NCBI GenBank assembly: GCA_035274465.1
Contig: DATEOF010000467.1
Coordinates: 1-64,000, forward strand
DNA: 64,000 nucleotides
Reading direction: 5' to 3'
Source of the DNA: JADGRF01 sp035274465
GTDB lineage: Bacteria; Myxococcota_A; Polyangia; Polyangiales; JAFGIB01
Program-made: the position numbers and the translations under genes
Notes under the pieces: generated by a model
Databases searched by the model: none
Seen by the model: the letters and a program-made list of their open reading frames with translations, nothing else
Told to the model about the DNA's origin: nothing
In this document: positions 16,739-29,725 of the stretch, one piece after another
How positions within the stretch are numbered: position 1 is the first letter of the stretch
Layout: the number at the start of each line of letters is the position of its first letter

Positions 16739-19700
16739 TCAGCTTGCCCAGCACTGCGTCGCGCACGGCGCGCTGTGCGTCCGGGGCGTCTTCGACTGCG
16801 GCCCCGTCGCGGTAGCAGATCTGGTTGTTGCGTAGCGCCGGCACCTTGGGGCCCGGAACGATGATACCGACGAGGTTGAGGGGGTCGGAGCCCGAGAGGC
16901 GAACGAGCTGTCCGTCGTGGGGTTGGCGACGGACTTGGCGTAAGAGGTCCACGCACTCGGGGAGGGCGAATTGCTCGCCGACGAAGCCGTTCACGAAGCG
17001 GCCGCCGCGCACTCGGCCGCGATCTTCGAGGCGGCGCAGGGCCCAGATGACATCGCGCCAGGGTAGGGCCAGGGTCTCGCGCGCGAGTAGGTCGCGGAAG
17101 ACCACGCCGTAGCGAGCGAGCAGTTGTTCGGCGACGGCTTCGGCGAGCTCTTCGCGATCTGCCGCTGCCGTGGCCGGCGGCAGCAGCGCCCAGCGGCCTT
17201 CGTTGGCCACCGCGCCGCGTGCACCTCGGCGCAGCCCAGAGCGGCGGGCCGGTATGCTTCCGCCGCCGTGAGCTGCAGGCGCCAACAGGCTTCGCATGGC
17301 TTGCCAGCCGTCTGCAGTGACCAGGCCTTCGGCGACCGCCTCCCACAGCGCCTCGCGTACTCGCGACTCGGGCAGGGCCGTGTAGCCGGCGAGCTGTGCC
17401 AGGAACAACGCGCCGTACTGGCGCAGGGCGGCGAGCACGAGCTCGGTGTCGGGTGAGCACTCGGCCGGCGCATTGCGCTCGGTCGCGCCGCGGCTGGCTT
17501 CGAGCAGCCACGGGAGATCCGCCCGGATCACCAGCGACAGAGGCGTGGCCCGGTTGGGCAGCGCACGTGGAGTAGCTTGCTCGTCGTCCGCGGGGCGCGC
17601 GAGCAGGCGCGGGCTTCGCAGCTCCAGGCGGCCCCAGGTGACTTGACCGGAGAGGCACAGGGCATCCAGCCACTCGGGTCGGTACACCTCCATGCGCGCG
17701 GCGAGCACCGATTTCTCCCACGCAGCCGCCGCCAGCTCGAAGCCCTGCAGCTGCTCGATCAGCGCGCTGAGTCCCTTGGTGCCGCTCAGCTGGCTGCCCG
17801 GTTGCACGTGCTGGAAGCGCAGCAAGAAGCGCATGAAGTCCTGCGGAGTCACCGGCTCGATCTCGCGCCGCAGCCGCTCCTGCGTGTAGCCGTGGATGCG
17901 GCTCAGCAGCCGTCGAGCGCAGAACTGCTCGGAGGGTTCACTCGGATCGAAGCGGCCGCGCATGGCGAAGCCCTGGCCCTCGAGCGCGGCCAGTGCGGCC
18001 TCGATCGGGTCGTGCTCCAATCCGGTCGCAGCCATCAGCTGCTGGATGGTGCTCGGGCCGAGGTGCTCGAGGTGACCGCGCACCAGCTCGCGCGCGGTGG
18101 TCTCGGGATCTTCCGGCTCGCCTGCCGCTGGCAGCTGCAGGTTGGGCTCGAAGCTGGCAGCTGCGAACAGCTTCTCCAGTGCGGCCCTTCGCTCACTCGC
18201 GCACCACAGCTCGAGCCCTGCACTGCGCAGCGACAGCGCCCGCTGCTGGCCCACCAGCTCGGCGAAGAAGCCCTGCCAGGCGGCCCCCGGGCGCAGCACG
18301 CCCAGCCAGAGCAAGAGGTCGTGCAGCTCGTCGGCATCGCGCGGCTGTGGCGCCGCCTCCGCGCGCACGCGTGCGATCGCGCCCGGATCGAGCGCCGCCA
18401 GCTCGCGACCGAGCCGCGGCAGGCCGCGCCGCAATTGCACCGCGCGCGTGCGCCGCTCCTCGAGCGGAGCGTCGTCCAGGAACGTGTAGGGTCGGCTGTT
18501 CAGGATCTCGTGGGCCAGCGGCGAGGGCTCGGTGGTCTCGCGGAAGTGCACTGTCACCTCGCCCGCGGCGATCTGCGCGAGCAGGGCCTCCAGCGCGGGC
18601 AGGTCCATCGCTTCGTGCATGCAGTCGTCCAGCGTCTGGCGCACCAGCACGTGGTCCGGGATCTCGCGCGGACCGGTGGCGTTGTCCTGACAGGCTGCCA
18701 GCGCCGGGAACACGGCCACCATCACGTCGTCCGCCTCCATGCGCTGCAGCGGTGGCGGGTTCTTCTTGCCACCGCGGTAGCGCAGGACGACCAGCGCTCG
18801 GTTCAGGTTCCAGCGCCAGCGCGCACCGAACATCGGCGTCACGATCACGGCATTGGTCAGCGACTCGCGCACGTGTCCGGTGCGCAGGAAGCCGGGGACG
18901 TCCGACAGCGCGAAGCTGTGCTGCGGGCCGAGCGAGAGCACCACCGCGTCGTCGTTGGCAGCCGCCTGCAGCTCGAAGTCGAAGCTGGTGCAGAAGCGTT
19001 TGCGCATCAACAACCCGAGCGCGCGGTTGATGCGCCCGCCGAACGGCGCGTGCACCACCAGCTGCATGCCGCCCGTGTCGTCGAAGAAGCGCTCGATCAC
19101 CAGCTGGCGCTGGCTGGGCAAGATGCCCAACGCCTCGCGCGAAGCGGCCAGGTACGCGAGCAGCTCGCGCGCGACCACGTCGTCGACGCCGATCTCGCCC
19201 ATCAACCAGGAGACCGCGTCGCGCTCTTCACCCGCCTGCAGCTGCGCATCCAGCGCCTCGCGCAGCGCCGACACGGCCGCCGACAGCTCGGCCGTGCGCG
19301 CGGGCGCTTCACCCAACCAGAACGGCACGGTCGGCGCGGCGCCCTTGGCGTCGACTACGCGCACCGTGCCTGCGCTCACGCGGCGGATGCGCCACGACGT
19401 GCTGCCCAGCAAGAACACGTCACCGGCCATGCTCTCGATGGCGAAGTCCTCGTTGACCGTGCCGACGAAGGTCTCGTCCGGCTCGGCGATCACGCGGTAG
19501 TCGGCCATCTCGGGGATCGCCCCGCCCGACATCAGCGCCGACAAGCGCGCGCCGCGCCGCGCGTGCAACCGCGACTGCACGCGGTCATGCTGGACGTACG
19601 CCGCACGCCGTCCGCGCCCGGTCATCACGCCCTCGCTCACCAGCTCGAGCGTGTCGTCGAACGCCTCGCGTGTGAGCGACGCATACGGCGCCGCGCCACG

Positions 19701-20999
19701 CATCAGCTCGAAGAGCCCGTCCTCGGGCCAATCTTCGGCCGCGCACTCGGCGACGATCTGCTGCGCCAGGATATCCAGCGGCGCTTCGGGCAGCGTGATC
19801 GAGTCCAGCTCGCCCGCGCGCAGCGCACGCAGCAGCGCCGCGCACTCCACCAGCTCATCGCGCGTCAGCGGGTACAGCTTGCCCACGGGCGTACCGAAGC
19901 GCGTGTGACCCGAGCGACCGACGCGCTGCAACAAGGTCGCGATGCTGCGCGGCGAACCGATCTGACACACCAGCTCGACCGGCCCGATGTCGATGCCGAG
20001 CTCGAGCGAGGCGGTCGCGACCACTGCCTGCAGATCGCCCGCGCGCAAGCGCTCTTCCACGCGCTGCCGCCGCTCCTTGGACAGGCTGCCGTGGTGCGCC
20101 GCAACCTTGTCTTCACCGAGCCGTTCGGCGAGCAAGTGCGCCAGCCGCTCGGAGAGGCGGCGCGTGTTCACGAACACCAGCGTGGTGCGCCGCTGCTGCA
20201 CGTGCGCGGCGATCTTGTCCAGCACGTCGGCCACTTGCTCGGCCGAGGCCACCGCCTCCATCTCGCTGTCGGGCAGCTCGATGCTGAGATCCAGCTTGCG
20301 GCTGTGCCCCGTGTCCACGATCGAGCAGCTGCTGGCTGCAGAGCCCACCAGCAAGCGCGCGATGCGATCGATCGGCCGCTGCGTCGCCGACAGACCGATA
20401 CGCACCAACCCGTGCTGCGTCACGTGCGCCAGCCGCTCGAGCGTCAGCGCCAGGTGCGCGCCGCGCTTGTCGCGAGCCAGGGCGTGGATCTCGTCGACGA
20501 TGACGCTGCGCACCCCGGCCAGTCCCTCGCGGCTGCGCCTGGATGTCAGCAGCAGGTACAGCGACTCCGGCGTGGTGATCAGCACGTGCGGCGGCCGCTT
20601 CAACATCGCGGCCCGACTGCGCGCCGGCGTGTCCCCCGTGCGCACGCCCACGCGGATGCCGGGCGCGGGCATGCCCAGCTCGGCGGCGACCTCTGCGATC
20701 TCCGCCAGCGGCAGCTCCAGGTTCTGATGCACGTCGACCGCCAGCGCCTTGAGCGGCGACACGTACACCAGCTGCGTGCCCGCACCCTCGAGCTCGCCGC
20801 TGACAGCTGCGCGGTACAGCCGATCGATCCAGACCAGGAACGCGCTCAGCGTCTTGCCCGAACCGGTCGGTGCCGCGATCAACGTGTGCCGCTCGGCCGC
20901 GATCTCGGGCCAACCCTGCAGCTGAGCAGGCGTTGGCCCGTGCGGGAACTTCCGCTCGAACCACGTCCGCACCGGCAGCGAGAACAGTTCCAGGGACAT
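16689..20999 (-). CDS. lhr: Lhr-family ATP-dependent DNA helicase
   Basis: This 1436-residue superfamily 2 helicase is close in length to Lhr of Escherichia coli and mycobacteria (about 1500). Two RecA domains occupy the first 450 residues: Walker A APTGSGKT at 43-50, the DEIH box near 170 (VIVDEIHALARDKRG), motif III region SATQRP, and motif VI QRVGRSGH. The Lhr core with its winged-helix and beta-sheet-bundle domains follows. The long C-terminal half (about 860-1436) matches the AlkZ-like winged-helix tail of full-length Lhr (LVRGHLEHLGPSTIQQLMAATG). Lhr acts in DNA repair as a 3'-5' translocase. It stands alone. The start is the first ATG before the motif-rich region. Confidence 0.93.
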   Translation of the reverse strand: MSLELFSLPVRTWFERKFPHGPTPAQLQGWPEIAAERHTLIAAPTGSGKTLSAFLVWIDRLYRAAVSGELEGAGTQLVYVSPLKALAVDVHQNLELPLAEIAEVAAELGMPAPGIRVGVRTGDTPARSRAAMLKRPPHVLITTPESLYLLLTSRRSREGLAGVRSVIVDEIHALARDKRGAHLALTLERLAHVTQHGLVRIGLSATQRPIDRIARLLVGSAASSCSIVDTGHSRKLDLSIELPDSEMEAVASAEQVADVLDKIAAHVQQRRTTLVFVNTRRLSERLAHLLAERLGEDKVAAHHGSLSKERRQRVEERLRAGDLQAVVATASLELGIDIGPVELVCQIGSPRSIATLLQRVGRSGHTRFGTPVGKLYPLTRDELVECAALLRALRAGELDSITLPEAPLDILAQQIVAECAAEDWPEDGLFELMRGAAPYASLTREAFDDTLELVSEGVMTGRGRRAAYVQHDRVQSRLHARRGARLSALMSGGAIPEMADYRVIAEPDETFVGTVNEDFAIESMAGDVFLLGSTSWRIRRVSAGTVRVVDAKGAAPTVPFWLGEAPARTAELSAAVSALREALDAQLQAGEERDAVSWLMGEIGVDDVVARELLAYLAASREALGILPSQRQLVIERFFDDTGGMQLVVHAPFGGRINRALGLLMRKRFCTSFDFELQAAANDDAVVLSLGPQHSFALSDVPGFLRTGHVRESLTNAVIVTPMFGARWRWNLNRALVVLRYRGGKKNPPPLQRMEADDVMVAVFPALAACQDNATGPREIPDHVLVRQTLDDCMHEAMDLPALEALLAQIAAGEVTVHFRETTEPSPLAHEILNSRPYTFLDDAPLEERRTRAVQLRRGLPRLGRELAALDPGAIARVRAEAAPQPRDADELHDLLLWLGVLRPGAAWQGFFAELVGQQRALSLRSAGLELWCASERRAALEKLFAAASFEPNLQLPAAGEPEDPETTARELVRGHLEHLGPSTIQQLMAATGLEHDPIEAALAALEGQGFAMRGRFDPSEPSEQFCARRLLSRIHGYTQERLRREIEPVTPQDFMRFLLRFQHVQPGSQLSGTKGLSALIEQLQGFELAAAAWEKSVLAARMEVYRPEWLDALCLSGQVTWGRLELRSPRLLARPADDEQATPRALPNRATPLSLVIRADLPWLLEASRGATERNAPAECSPDTELVLAALRQYGALFLAQLAGYTALPESRVREALWEAVAEGLVTADGWQAMRSLLAPAAHGGGSIPARRSGLRRGARGAVANEGRWALLPPATAAADREELAEAVAEQLLARYGVVFRDLLARETLALPWRDVIWALRRLEDRGRVRGGRFVNGFVGEQFALPECVDLLRQVRRQPHDGQLVRLSGSDPLNLVGIIVPGPKVPALRNNQICYRDGAAVEDAPDAQRAVRDAVLGKLSAPASFKRGLAALPES

Positions 21000-21071
21000 A
21001 GGGCCGCACGATATCCCGGCGGCGCACCACGCGCCATATGTTCAGCTATCGATGCGGACAGTGGCTGACCG

Positions 21072-22853
<1,782 letters not shown>

Positions 22854-22875
22854 GTAACCCCCAATCTATGCTCGG

Positions 22876-23148
22876 TTAACCCCAACGTCCCACAACCAAC
22901 ATCACCGGTATCCAAATCAACATCGCCCACCACTGCGGCGCGGTGGTCACGCCTGCCCAGGCCAGGTTCAAGTAGGCACTGAAGAGCAGACCGACGAACA
23001 AACGATCGCCTCGCGTGGTCGGCATCGGCAAGAGCCCGCGGCGCGGCAGCGAAGGCGATACGACTCCCCAGACCGTGTACACGGCGAGCGTGAGTGCGAT
23101 GCCCACGAAAAACAGTGCAGTCGGCAGTGTCCATGCCATCCATTCCAT
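22876..23148 (-). CDS. glpU: Small DUF2160 membrane protein (GlpU-like)
   Basis: This 90-residue membrane protein has two or three hydrophobic helices. It matches the DUF2160 family by its start (MEWMAWTLPTALFF), the central TTRGDRLFVGLLFSAYL and the final Trp-rich segment. In Rhizobium this small protein (GlpU) is encoded inside the glycerol transporter operon, between the second permease and the binding protein, exactly as here. Its biochemical role in transport is not established. It starts 17 bases after glpQ and ends 22 bases before glpV. Confidence 0.85.
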   Translation of the reverse strand: MEWMAWTLPTALFFVGIALTLAVYTVWGVVSPSLPRRGLLPMPTTRGDRLFVGLLFSAYLNLAWAGVTTAPQWWAMLIWIPVMLVVGRWG

Positions 23149-23165
23149 TCGGGGATCTCACACGG

Positions 23166-23957
<792 letters not shown>

Positions 23958-23958
23958 A

Positions 23959-24812
<854 letters not shown>

Positions 24813-24816
<4 letters not shown>

Positions 24817-25898
24817 GATGCGAGCTCGACCCGGTGGCCAGCGCGGTACAGATGCGTCTGGTGTGCCGGAAAAGCCAGCCAGTACTCGGCGCCCTGCTCG
24901 GGCAGCTCGTCGGCAGGCGTCTTGATGTTCACCGTCAGCTCACCGAGCTGAGCCGAGATGATGTTGAAGCCGCCGAGCTGAGCGATCTGTCGGATGCGTA
25001 CGCGCAGGCGCGTCGGAGAGGGTTCGGCCTCCAGCCGCAAGAACTCGGGTCGAACGCCGATCTCGAATTCGCCCGACAGCGCAGCCCACGTCGCCGGGGC
25101 CGCCATGCGTTGTCCGGCGACGCTCACCTGCTGGGACTCGAGCGTGCACGGCATCAGGTTCATGCCCGGGCTGCCGATGAAATGTCCGACGAAGGTGTGC
25201 TCGGGTTGCTCGAACAGCGCCTGTGGCGTGCCGCGTTGCAGCACGTGCCCATCGCGCATCACCACGACTTGTTCAGCCAAGGTCAGGGCCTCGAGCTGAT
25301 CGTGAGTCACGTAGACCAGTGTCACGCGCAGCTCGGTATGGATCTCCATCAGCTTGCGGCGCAGGAGCCAGCGCAGATGCGGATCGATCACCGTGAGCGG
25401 CTCATCGAGCAGGATCGCCGCGACGTCCTTGCGGACCAGGCCGCGGCCCAGTGAGATGCGCTGTTTGAGATCGCCGGGCAAGCCACTGGCCGTGCGGGAC
25501 AGCTCCCCGCTCAGCTCGAGCAGCTCGGCGATGCGCTCGACGCGGGTGCGCGCTTCGGCTGCGCTCGCGCCGCGGTTGCGCAGCGGGAACGCCAGGTTGT
25601 CGAACACGGTCATGGTGTCGTAGATGACCGGGAACTGAAAGACCTGGGCCACGTTGCGCTGCCCGGGCGGCAACTGCGTCACGTCGCGGCCATCCATCCA
25701 GACCGTGCCCTGACTGGGTTTCAACAGACCTGACATGATGCCGAGCACTGTCGTCTTGCCACAGCCGGACGGCCCAAGCAGCGCGTAGGCCCCGCCGTCT
25801 TCCCAGATCAAGTCGAGCTGCTTGACCGCGAAATCTCGCTCAGACTTGGCGTGCGCGCCGTAGCTATGCGCGACAGCGCGCAACTCAATCCGGGCCAT
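24813..25898 (-). CDS. glpT: Glycerol-type ABC ATPase with degenerate signature (GlpT-like)
   Basis: This 361-residue ATPase has Walker A GPSGCGKTT, Walker B ILLDEPLTVID and the switch His in YVTHDQLEALTLAEQ. The canonical LSGGQ signature is replaced by LPGDLKQ (followed by RISLGRGLVRKD). This is a known trait of the GlpT half of the glycerol importer as I recall the family, and it implies unequal ATP sites when paired with GlpS. The C-terminal TOBE-type region (about 240-361) is present. ATG at 25898 overlaps the GlpS end by 14 bases; the frame is open further upstream, but that would run inside glpS. Confidence 0.9.
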
Positions 25899-26967
25899 GG
25901 TGACTCGCTGAATCGAAGATAAGTAGTCGCTCGGGCGAGATGAAGAGCTCGACCGCTGCGCCAAGTGCGTGTCGTTGCACGCCATGCAGCTGACATGTCC
26001 ACTGCAGCTCGCCGCTCTTGGCGCGCAGTAAGGTCTCCGAACCGTGGATCTCTTCCAGCGTGACCACGGCGGACACACGGATGTCGTGCTCGCTGCGCTG
26101 CGCCACCCGCACGTCGTGCGCGCGCACGCCCACGCGATGCGGACCGGGCGCAAGCCGCGACAGCGGCCCGCGTGGCTCGAACTGCAGCTCGGGATGACGC
26201 GGCGCGTGTGCGCGGGCGCCCGCGAGCTCCAATTCGAACACGTTCAGCTCGGGGTCGCTGTACACCTGAGCCACCAGCTCCGTTTGCGGTGCAGCGTACA
26301 CTTCGCGCGCCGGGCCGACCTGCAACAGCTTGCCCTCGTGCAGCACCGCCGTGGTCCCACCGAGCCAGAGCGCCTCGTTGGGCTCCGAGGTCGCGTACAC
26401 CACGCTGGTGTCGCCGTCGGCAAACAATCCCCGCAGCTCGCCTCGCAATTCCTCGCGCAACTTGTAGTCCAGGTTGGCGAGTGGCTCGTCGAGCAACATC
26501 AGCTTGGCCGACTTGGCCAACGCACGTGCGATCGCGCAGCGCTGCTGCTGCCCGCCGCTCAGCTCGGCAGGCAGGCGATCGAGCAGATCTTCGATGCGCA
26601 GGCGGGCCGCGGTATCGCGCACGCGCCGGTCGATCTCGGCGCGTGTGTGGCGCTTTTGAATCCGCAGCGGCGACGCGATGTTGTCGTACACACGTAGGGA
26701 CGGATAGTTGACGAACTGTTGATACACCATGGCCACGTCACGCGTGCGCACCGACTGGTGTGTCACATCGCGGCCGTTCCACAGCACTTGACCGCCATCC
26801 GGACGCTCCAGCCCTGCCATCGAGCGCAGCAGCGTGGTCTTGCCGGAGCGCACGTGACCGAGCAGCACGGTGAAGCTGCCCGGGGCGCAGTGCAGGTCGA
26901 CGTCTTCGAGATAACGCTCCCTGCCGACGAACTTACGAATACCCCGAAGCTCGAGTCCTGTACTCAT
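25885..26967 (-). CDS. glpS: Glycerol-type ABC ATPase (GlpS-like)
   Basis: This 360-residue ATPase carries a Walker A of the form GHVRSGKT, a canonical LSGGQQQRCAIARAL signature, Walker B LMLLDEPLANLD, and a TOBE-type tail. The catalytic switch is unusual: after YATSEPNEAL the position where most importers have His is Ser or Glu, so hydrolysis may rely on GlpT. It is the first gene of the operon. A TTGACA-like -35 lies upstream at 27024-27029. No glycerol kinase, dehydrogenase or GlpR regulator is adjacent, so catabolism must be encoded elsewhere. Confidence 0.9.
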   Translation of the reverse strand: MSTGLELRGIRKFVGRERYLEDVDLHCAPGSFTVLLGHVRSGKTTLLRSMAGLERPDGGQVLWNGRDVTHQSVRTRDVAMVYQQFVNYPSLRVYDNIASPLRIQKRHTRAEIDRRVRDTAARLRIEDLLDRLPAELSGGQQQRCAIARALAKSAKLMLLDEPLANLDYKLREELRGELRGLFADGDTSVVYATSEPNEALWLGGTTAVLHEGKLLQVGPAREVYAAPQTELVAQVYSDPELNVFELELAGARAHAPRHPELQFEPRGPLSRLAPGPHRVGVRAHDVRVAQRSEHDIRVSAVVTLEEIHGSETLLRAKSGELQWTCQLHGVQRHALGAAVELFISPERLLIFDSASHHGPD

Positions 26968-26998
26968 GGTGCCGGTCGACCAGCGGTAGACGCGGCGT

Positions 26999-27029
26999 AG
27001 GTTAGGCCCGTGCAGGCCAGCGGTGTCAA
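26999..27029 (-). promoter_or_regulatory. Possible promoter of the glp operon
   Basis: On the minus strand TTGACA (27029-27024) lies 57 bases before the glpS start. A -10-like TAACCT (27004-26999) follows at 19-base spacing, or CCTAAC at 17. The -35 is exact but the -10 is weak, so the call is tentative. The same TTGACACCGC phrase heads the isc regulator promoter. Confidence 0.4.
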
Positions 27030-27037
27030 GCCCGAGG

Positions 27038-28138
27038 TTACTGGTCCATCATCTTACGCATCGTGGTCCAGGTCGCGGTGTCCTTGCACACACTGCACTC
27101 GCCATAAAACATCGGGCGCAGCGCCGTGTCGTTCATCAGTTGCACGCGGAACCACGCGGTGGTGATCACGTGGAACGGGTTGGGATTACCCCCGGCCGAG
27201 AAGATCCAGTTGGTGTGATCGGCGGACTTGAGCTCGGCGTACATCACCGGTTGATCCGAGATGTTCATGAACGACCGCATGTTGCCGCTGCACGGTACGG
27301 TCGTGTCCATTCCGCCACACAGGCCGAGTACGGGCCCGTGCAGGCCGCGGCTGGCGCCCAGGGTTTCAATCGGCGCGATCGTCTTGATGCGCGGGTCGGT
27401 GCCGGCGCTGCTGGCCGCGAAGGCGCCTTGCGAGTGGCCGGTGGCACCGATGCGATCGCGGTCGACGTGCTGGTACAGCGCGGTGCCCTCGGTCATGTCT
27501 TGCGCGAGCACCCAGGTGACGCCATCGAGCATCGGCGGTGGATTGCCCTGCGCGACGTTCATGCTGTTCGACGCGATCACGATGAAGCCATGTGACGCGT
27601 AGAGGTTCAGCAGCCCGCGGTAGGTAGGCGGCGTGGTGCCGGTGCCGTTGCCCCAGGTGATCACCGGATGACGCTGGGTGAGATCCTTGGGACGAAACAT
27701 CGTGAACGCCATGTTGGGCCCGACCATGTTCTCGGTGACCGTCGCGAACGGACCGGTCTTGGCGGGATCGGCTGCCGGCCAGGTGCCGGGTGGTCCGGGA
27801 GGCGGTGGGGGCGTGGTCATCCCGCCGCTGCCAGCTGCGGGTGGCATCCCGCGGCCGGCCATCGCCATCGCACCTGCGCCACCGGGTGCTGGCGCTGGCG
27901 TACCGGCGCCGCCGCTCGGAGCGGCGGGCGAGCCTGCGCGACCGGGGCTGATCGGTGTACCTGCCGCTCCGGTGCTGGGGGTCGCGCCGGCCTGTCCCGC
28001 GAGGGAGCCCGCCGTCGCGACGTTGCCGCTTCCTGCCACGTTCGTGGGAAGCGTGCTGCGCGCGCCGTCGTCGACAGAGCTGCAAGCCGCGAGCGAAGCC
28101 AGTGCAAACAGGCCAGAATTTCGGAGCAACGTTCCCAT
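27038..28138 (-). CDS. Alpha/beta-hydrolase lipoprotein (polyester/chlorophyllase-like)
   Basis: This 366-residue outer-surface lipoprotein has the lipobox LAAC near residue 19, then a linker of about 100 residues rich in Gly, Ala and Pro. The catalytic domain follows at about 120-366: the oxyanion-type phrase ITWGNGTGTTP, the nucleophile elbow GHSQG, an acidic residue in CGGMDTTVPC and a His in SADHTNWIF. These complete a Ser-Asp-His triad. The domain resembles cutinase-like polyester hydrolases and chlorophyllases. Paired Cys near the C-terminus (GECSVCKD) suggest a disulfide. It is 70 bases upstream of the glp operon on the same strand; a functional link is not evident. Confidence 0.85.
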   Translation of the reverse strand: MGTLLRNSGLFALASLAACSSVDDGARSTLPTNVAGSGNVATAGSLAGQAGATPSTGAAGTPISPGRAGSPAAPSGGAGTPAPAPGGAGAMAMAGRGMPPAAGSGGMTTPPPPPGPPGTWPAADPAKTGPFATVTENMVGPNMAFTMFRPKDLTQRHPVITWGNGTGTTPPTYRGLLNLYASHGFIVIASNSMNVAQGNPPPMLDGVTWVLAQDMTEGTALYQHVDRDRIGATGHSQGAFAASSAGTDPRIKTIAPIETLGASRGLHGPVLGLCGGMDTTVPCSGNMRSFMNISDQPVMYAELKSADHTNWIFSAGGNPNPFHVITTAWFRVQLMNDTALRPMFYGECSVCKDTATWTTMRKMMDQ

Positions 28139-28307
28139 GTGTACCTCCAGTACCGCGGCTACACACGATCGGCTCTATGCGGGATCCTGATAGCCCTCAA
28201 GCCCAGGCTCGGGACCGATCTGGCGCAAACTGCACCTACAAAGGCACAGCGTGACCTGCATGCGCCAGGCCGACTAAACGACTGCAGCCAAGCCACGGTG
28301 TGACCAG

Positions 28308-29015
28308 CTACCAGCCTTCGCGTGTGCGTCGCAGGCGCAGATCGAGCAGATCTTTTCCCACGCCCGCGATGCGCTTCCAGCCGGTCGACTTGGAGCTGCC
28401 CGCGCGCCGCGGCCGGCACTCGATCACCACGTTGCGCGTGCGGCGGTGTGCGGCGAGCACGCGGATCGGGAACTCGAAGTTCAAGAAGAACGTGTCGGGT
28501 CGCAGCTGCTCGGGCACGAACAGCTCGCGGCGGAACAGGTACGGACCGTCGCTGCGCATGCGCACGCCGTGCACGCAGAAGATCAGCGCGCGCACGCCGA
28601 ACGAGAGCAGCTTGCGGTGCAGGCCGTCGTCGCGCGCCGCGTAGGTCGACATGACCACGTCGACGTCGCCGCCGCTGGCAGCTGCACGCAGCGTGGCGAT
28701 CGCGTGCGGCGCGATCTGCCCGTCCGCGGGCAGGAACGTGACCCAGGGCGCCTCGCAGGCACGCACCGCGGTCTTGAGCGCGGCGCCGATGCCGCGGTTG
28801 GTCTCGTGGCGCAGGAACTTGGCGCGCGCGCTGCTGAGCGCTGCGCGCGCGGATTCGAGCGTGTCGTCGCGGCTGCCGTCGTCCACGAACACCAGCTCGG
28901 CCTCCGGCTCGTTCGCGCGTAACCAGTCGTGCAACTCGCCCAACACCGGCGCGATGTTCTCGGCCTCGTTGTAGGCGAACACGATCACCGACAGGCTGGG
29001 GGCGCCGGTACTCAT
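28308..29015 (-). CDS. Family 2 glycosyltransferase
   Basis: This 235-residue GT-A glycosyltransferase has the family 2 pattern: SVIVFAYNEAENIAPVL, FVDDGSRDDTLESA with the DD nucleotide-binding pair, NRGIGAALKTAV, and FLPADGQ in place of the DxD metal site. No membrane helices follow, so it differs from the DPMS-plus-membrane types. Its start overlaps the stop of the upstream acyltransferase (ATGA), and together they likely build or decorate a surface glycan. Donor and acceptor are unknown. Confidence 0.88.
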   Translation of the reverse strand: MSTGAPSLSVIVFAYNEAENIAPVLGELHDWLRANEPEAELVFVDDGSRDDTLESARAALSSARAKFLRHETNRGIGAALKTAVRACEAPWVTFLPADGQIAPHAIATLRAAASGGDVDVVMSTYAARDDGLHRKLLSFGVRALIFCVHGVRMRSDGPYLFRRELFVPEQLRPDTFFLNFEFPIRVLAAHRRTRNVVIECRPRRAGSSKSTGWKRIAGVGKDLLDLRLRRTREGW

Positions 29016-29545
29016 GCCGGGCGCTCGCGCAGCACGCGGGCAGGTGAGCCTGCCGCGACGCTGTACGCCGGGATGTCGCGCGTCACGACCGCGCCGGCGC
29101 CGATCCGCGCGCCGCGTCCGATGCGTACGCCCGGGAGCACGATGCAGCCGACGCCGAGGTTCACCTCGTCCTCGATGTACACCGGCGCCATGTCCACGGG
29201 CGCGAGCAGCGGCGGCACCGCCCGGCCCAGCTCCTGATGCTCCGAGGTCAGGATCATCACGCCCGGGCCGATGCCCACATGCGCCCCGATCTCGATGCCG
29301 CCCGCGCTGTGGAAGAAGCACATCTGGCCGATCCAGGTTTCATCGCCGATCCGCAGCTGGTTCTTGTAGTAGCCCTTGAGGATCGTGCGATGGCCGACGT
29401 AGACGTTCCTGCCCAGGAACACGTTCTCCGGGTGGAACACCATCACGCCGGCCTCGAGCACGCAGGCCGCGCCCAGCGCGCCGAGCTGCTCGGGCGTGAA
29501 CTCGCCGCTGCCGTGGCTGCGATTACGCATCGCACGAGCATACAT
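29012..29545 (-). CDS. Left-handed beta-helix acyltransferase (WbbJ/LacA-like)
   Basis: This 177-residue hexapeptide-repeat acyltransferase has repeated I/V/L-G-x-x coils, ending in VNLGVGCIVLPGVRIGRGARIGAGAVVTRD and the closing AGSPARVLRERP. A His-containing segment (TSEHQELGRAVP) matches the usual catalytic region. ATG 29545 is used; ATG 29530 is equally possible and gives 172 residues. Neither has its own ribosome site. A 16-residue frame (29523-29573) with a strong AAGGAGG overlaps both, so translation may be coupled to it. It pairs with the downstream glycosyltransferase. Confidence 0.85.
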   Translation of the reverse strand: MYARAMRNRSHGSGEFTPEQLGALGAACVLEAGVMVFHPENVFLGRNVYVGHRTILKGYYKNQLRIGDETWIGQMCFFHSAGGIEIGAHVGIGPGVMILTSEHQELGRAVPPLLAPVDMAPVYIEDEVNLGVGCIVLPGVRIGRGARIGAGAVVTRDIPAYSVAAGSPARVLRERPA

Positions 29546-29573
29546 CGAGACGGCGCTCGATCGCGTACGACAT
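29523..29573 (-). CDS. Possible 16-residue leader peptide
   Basis: On the minus strand, AAGGAGG (29587-29581) is followed at good spacing by ATG at 29573 and a 16-codon frame (MSYAIERRLDVCSCDA) ending at 29523. The stop lies within seven bases of the ATG at 29530 of the acyltransferase. This geometry fits a leader peptide coupled to the acyltransferase. The start also lies in one arm of the 162-bp palindrome. There is no evidence beyond spacing. Confidence 0.35.
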   Translation of the reverse strand: MSYAIERRLDVCSCDA

Positions 29574-29725
29574 GGCCGCCTCCTTCGCGGCGCCTCGCTT
29601 GTTCCCGGTTTCCACAGCGCCCGCGCGCTCCTCGAAAGGGGGGCTACCATTCCTTCGTCGCCCGCGTGCCCTGTGAAAACCGGGCCCTGCGCGATCCGCC
29701 ACGAAGGAGGCGACCATGTCGTACG
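29564..29725. repeat. 162-bp imperfect palindrome with paired start sites
   Basis: The outer arms, 29564-29590 and 29699-29725, match as reverse complements at 25 of 27 positions. The symmetry continues inward with CCCGGTTTCCACAG (29604-29617) against CTGTGAAAACCGGG (29671-29684), centred near 29644. Each arm carries AAGGAGGCG followed by an ATG-TCG-TAC start reading outward. This suggests a duplicated 5' leader or a mobile palindromic element. The transcript could form a hairpin of about 75 bp. No second copy was seen in the window. Confidence 0.75.

Noticed and set aside
17577..21068. Plus-strand open frame of 1163 codons opposite lhr
   Set aside because: It runs antisense to the well-supported Lhr helicase, has low-complexity Arg/Gln/His/Leu composition and no domain. 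Such frames are common where GC is high at third codon positions.
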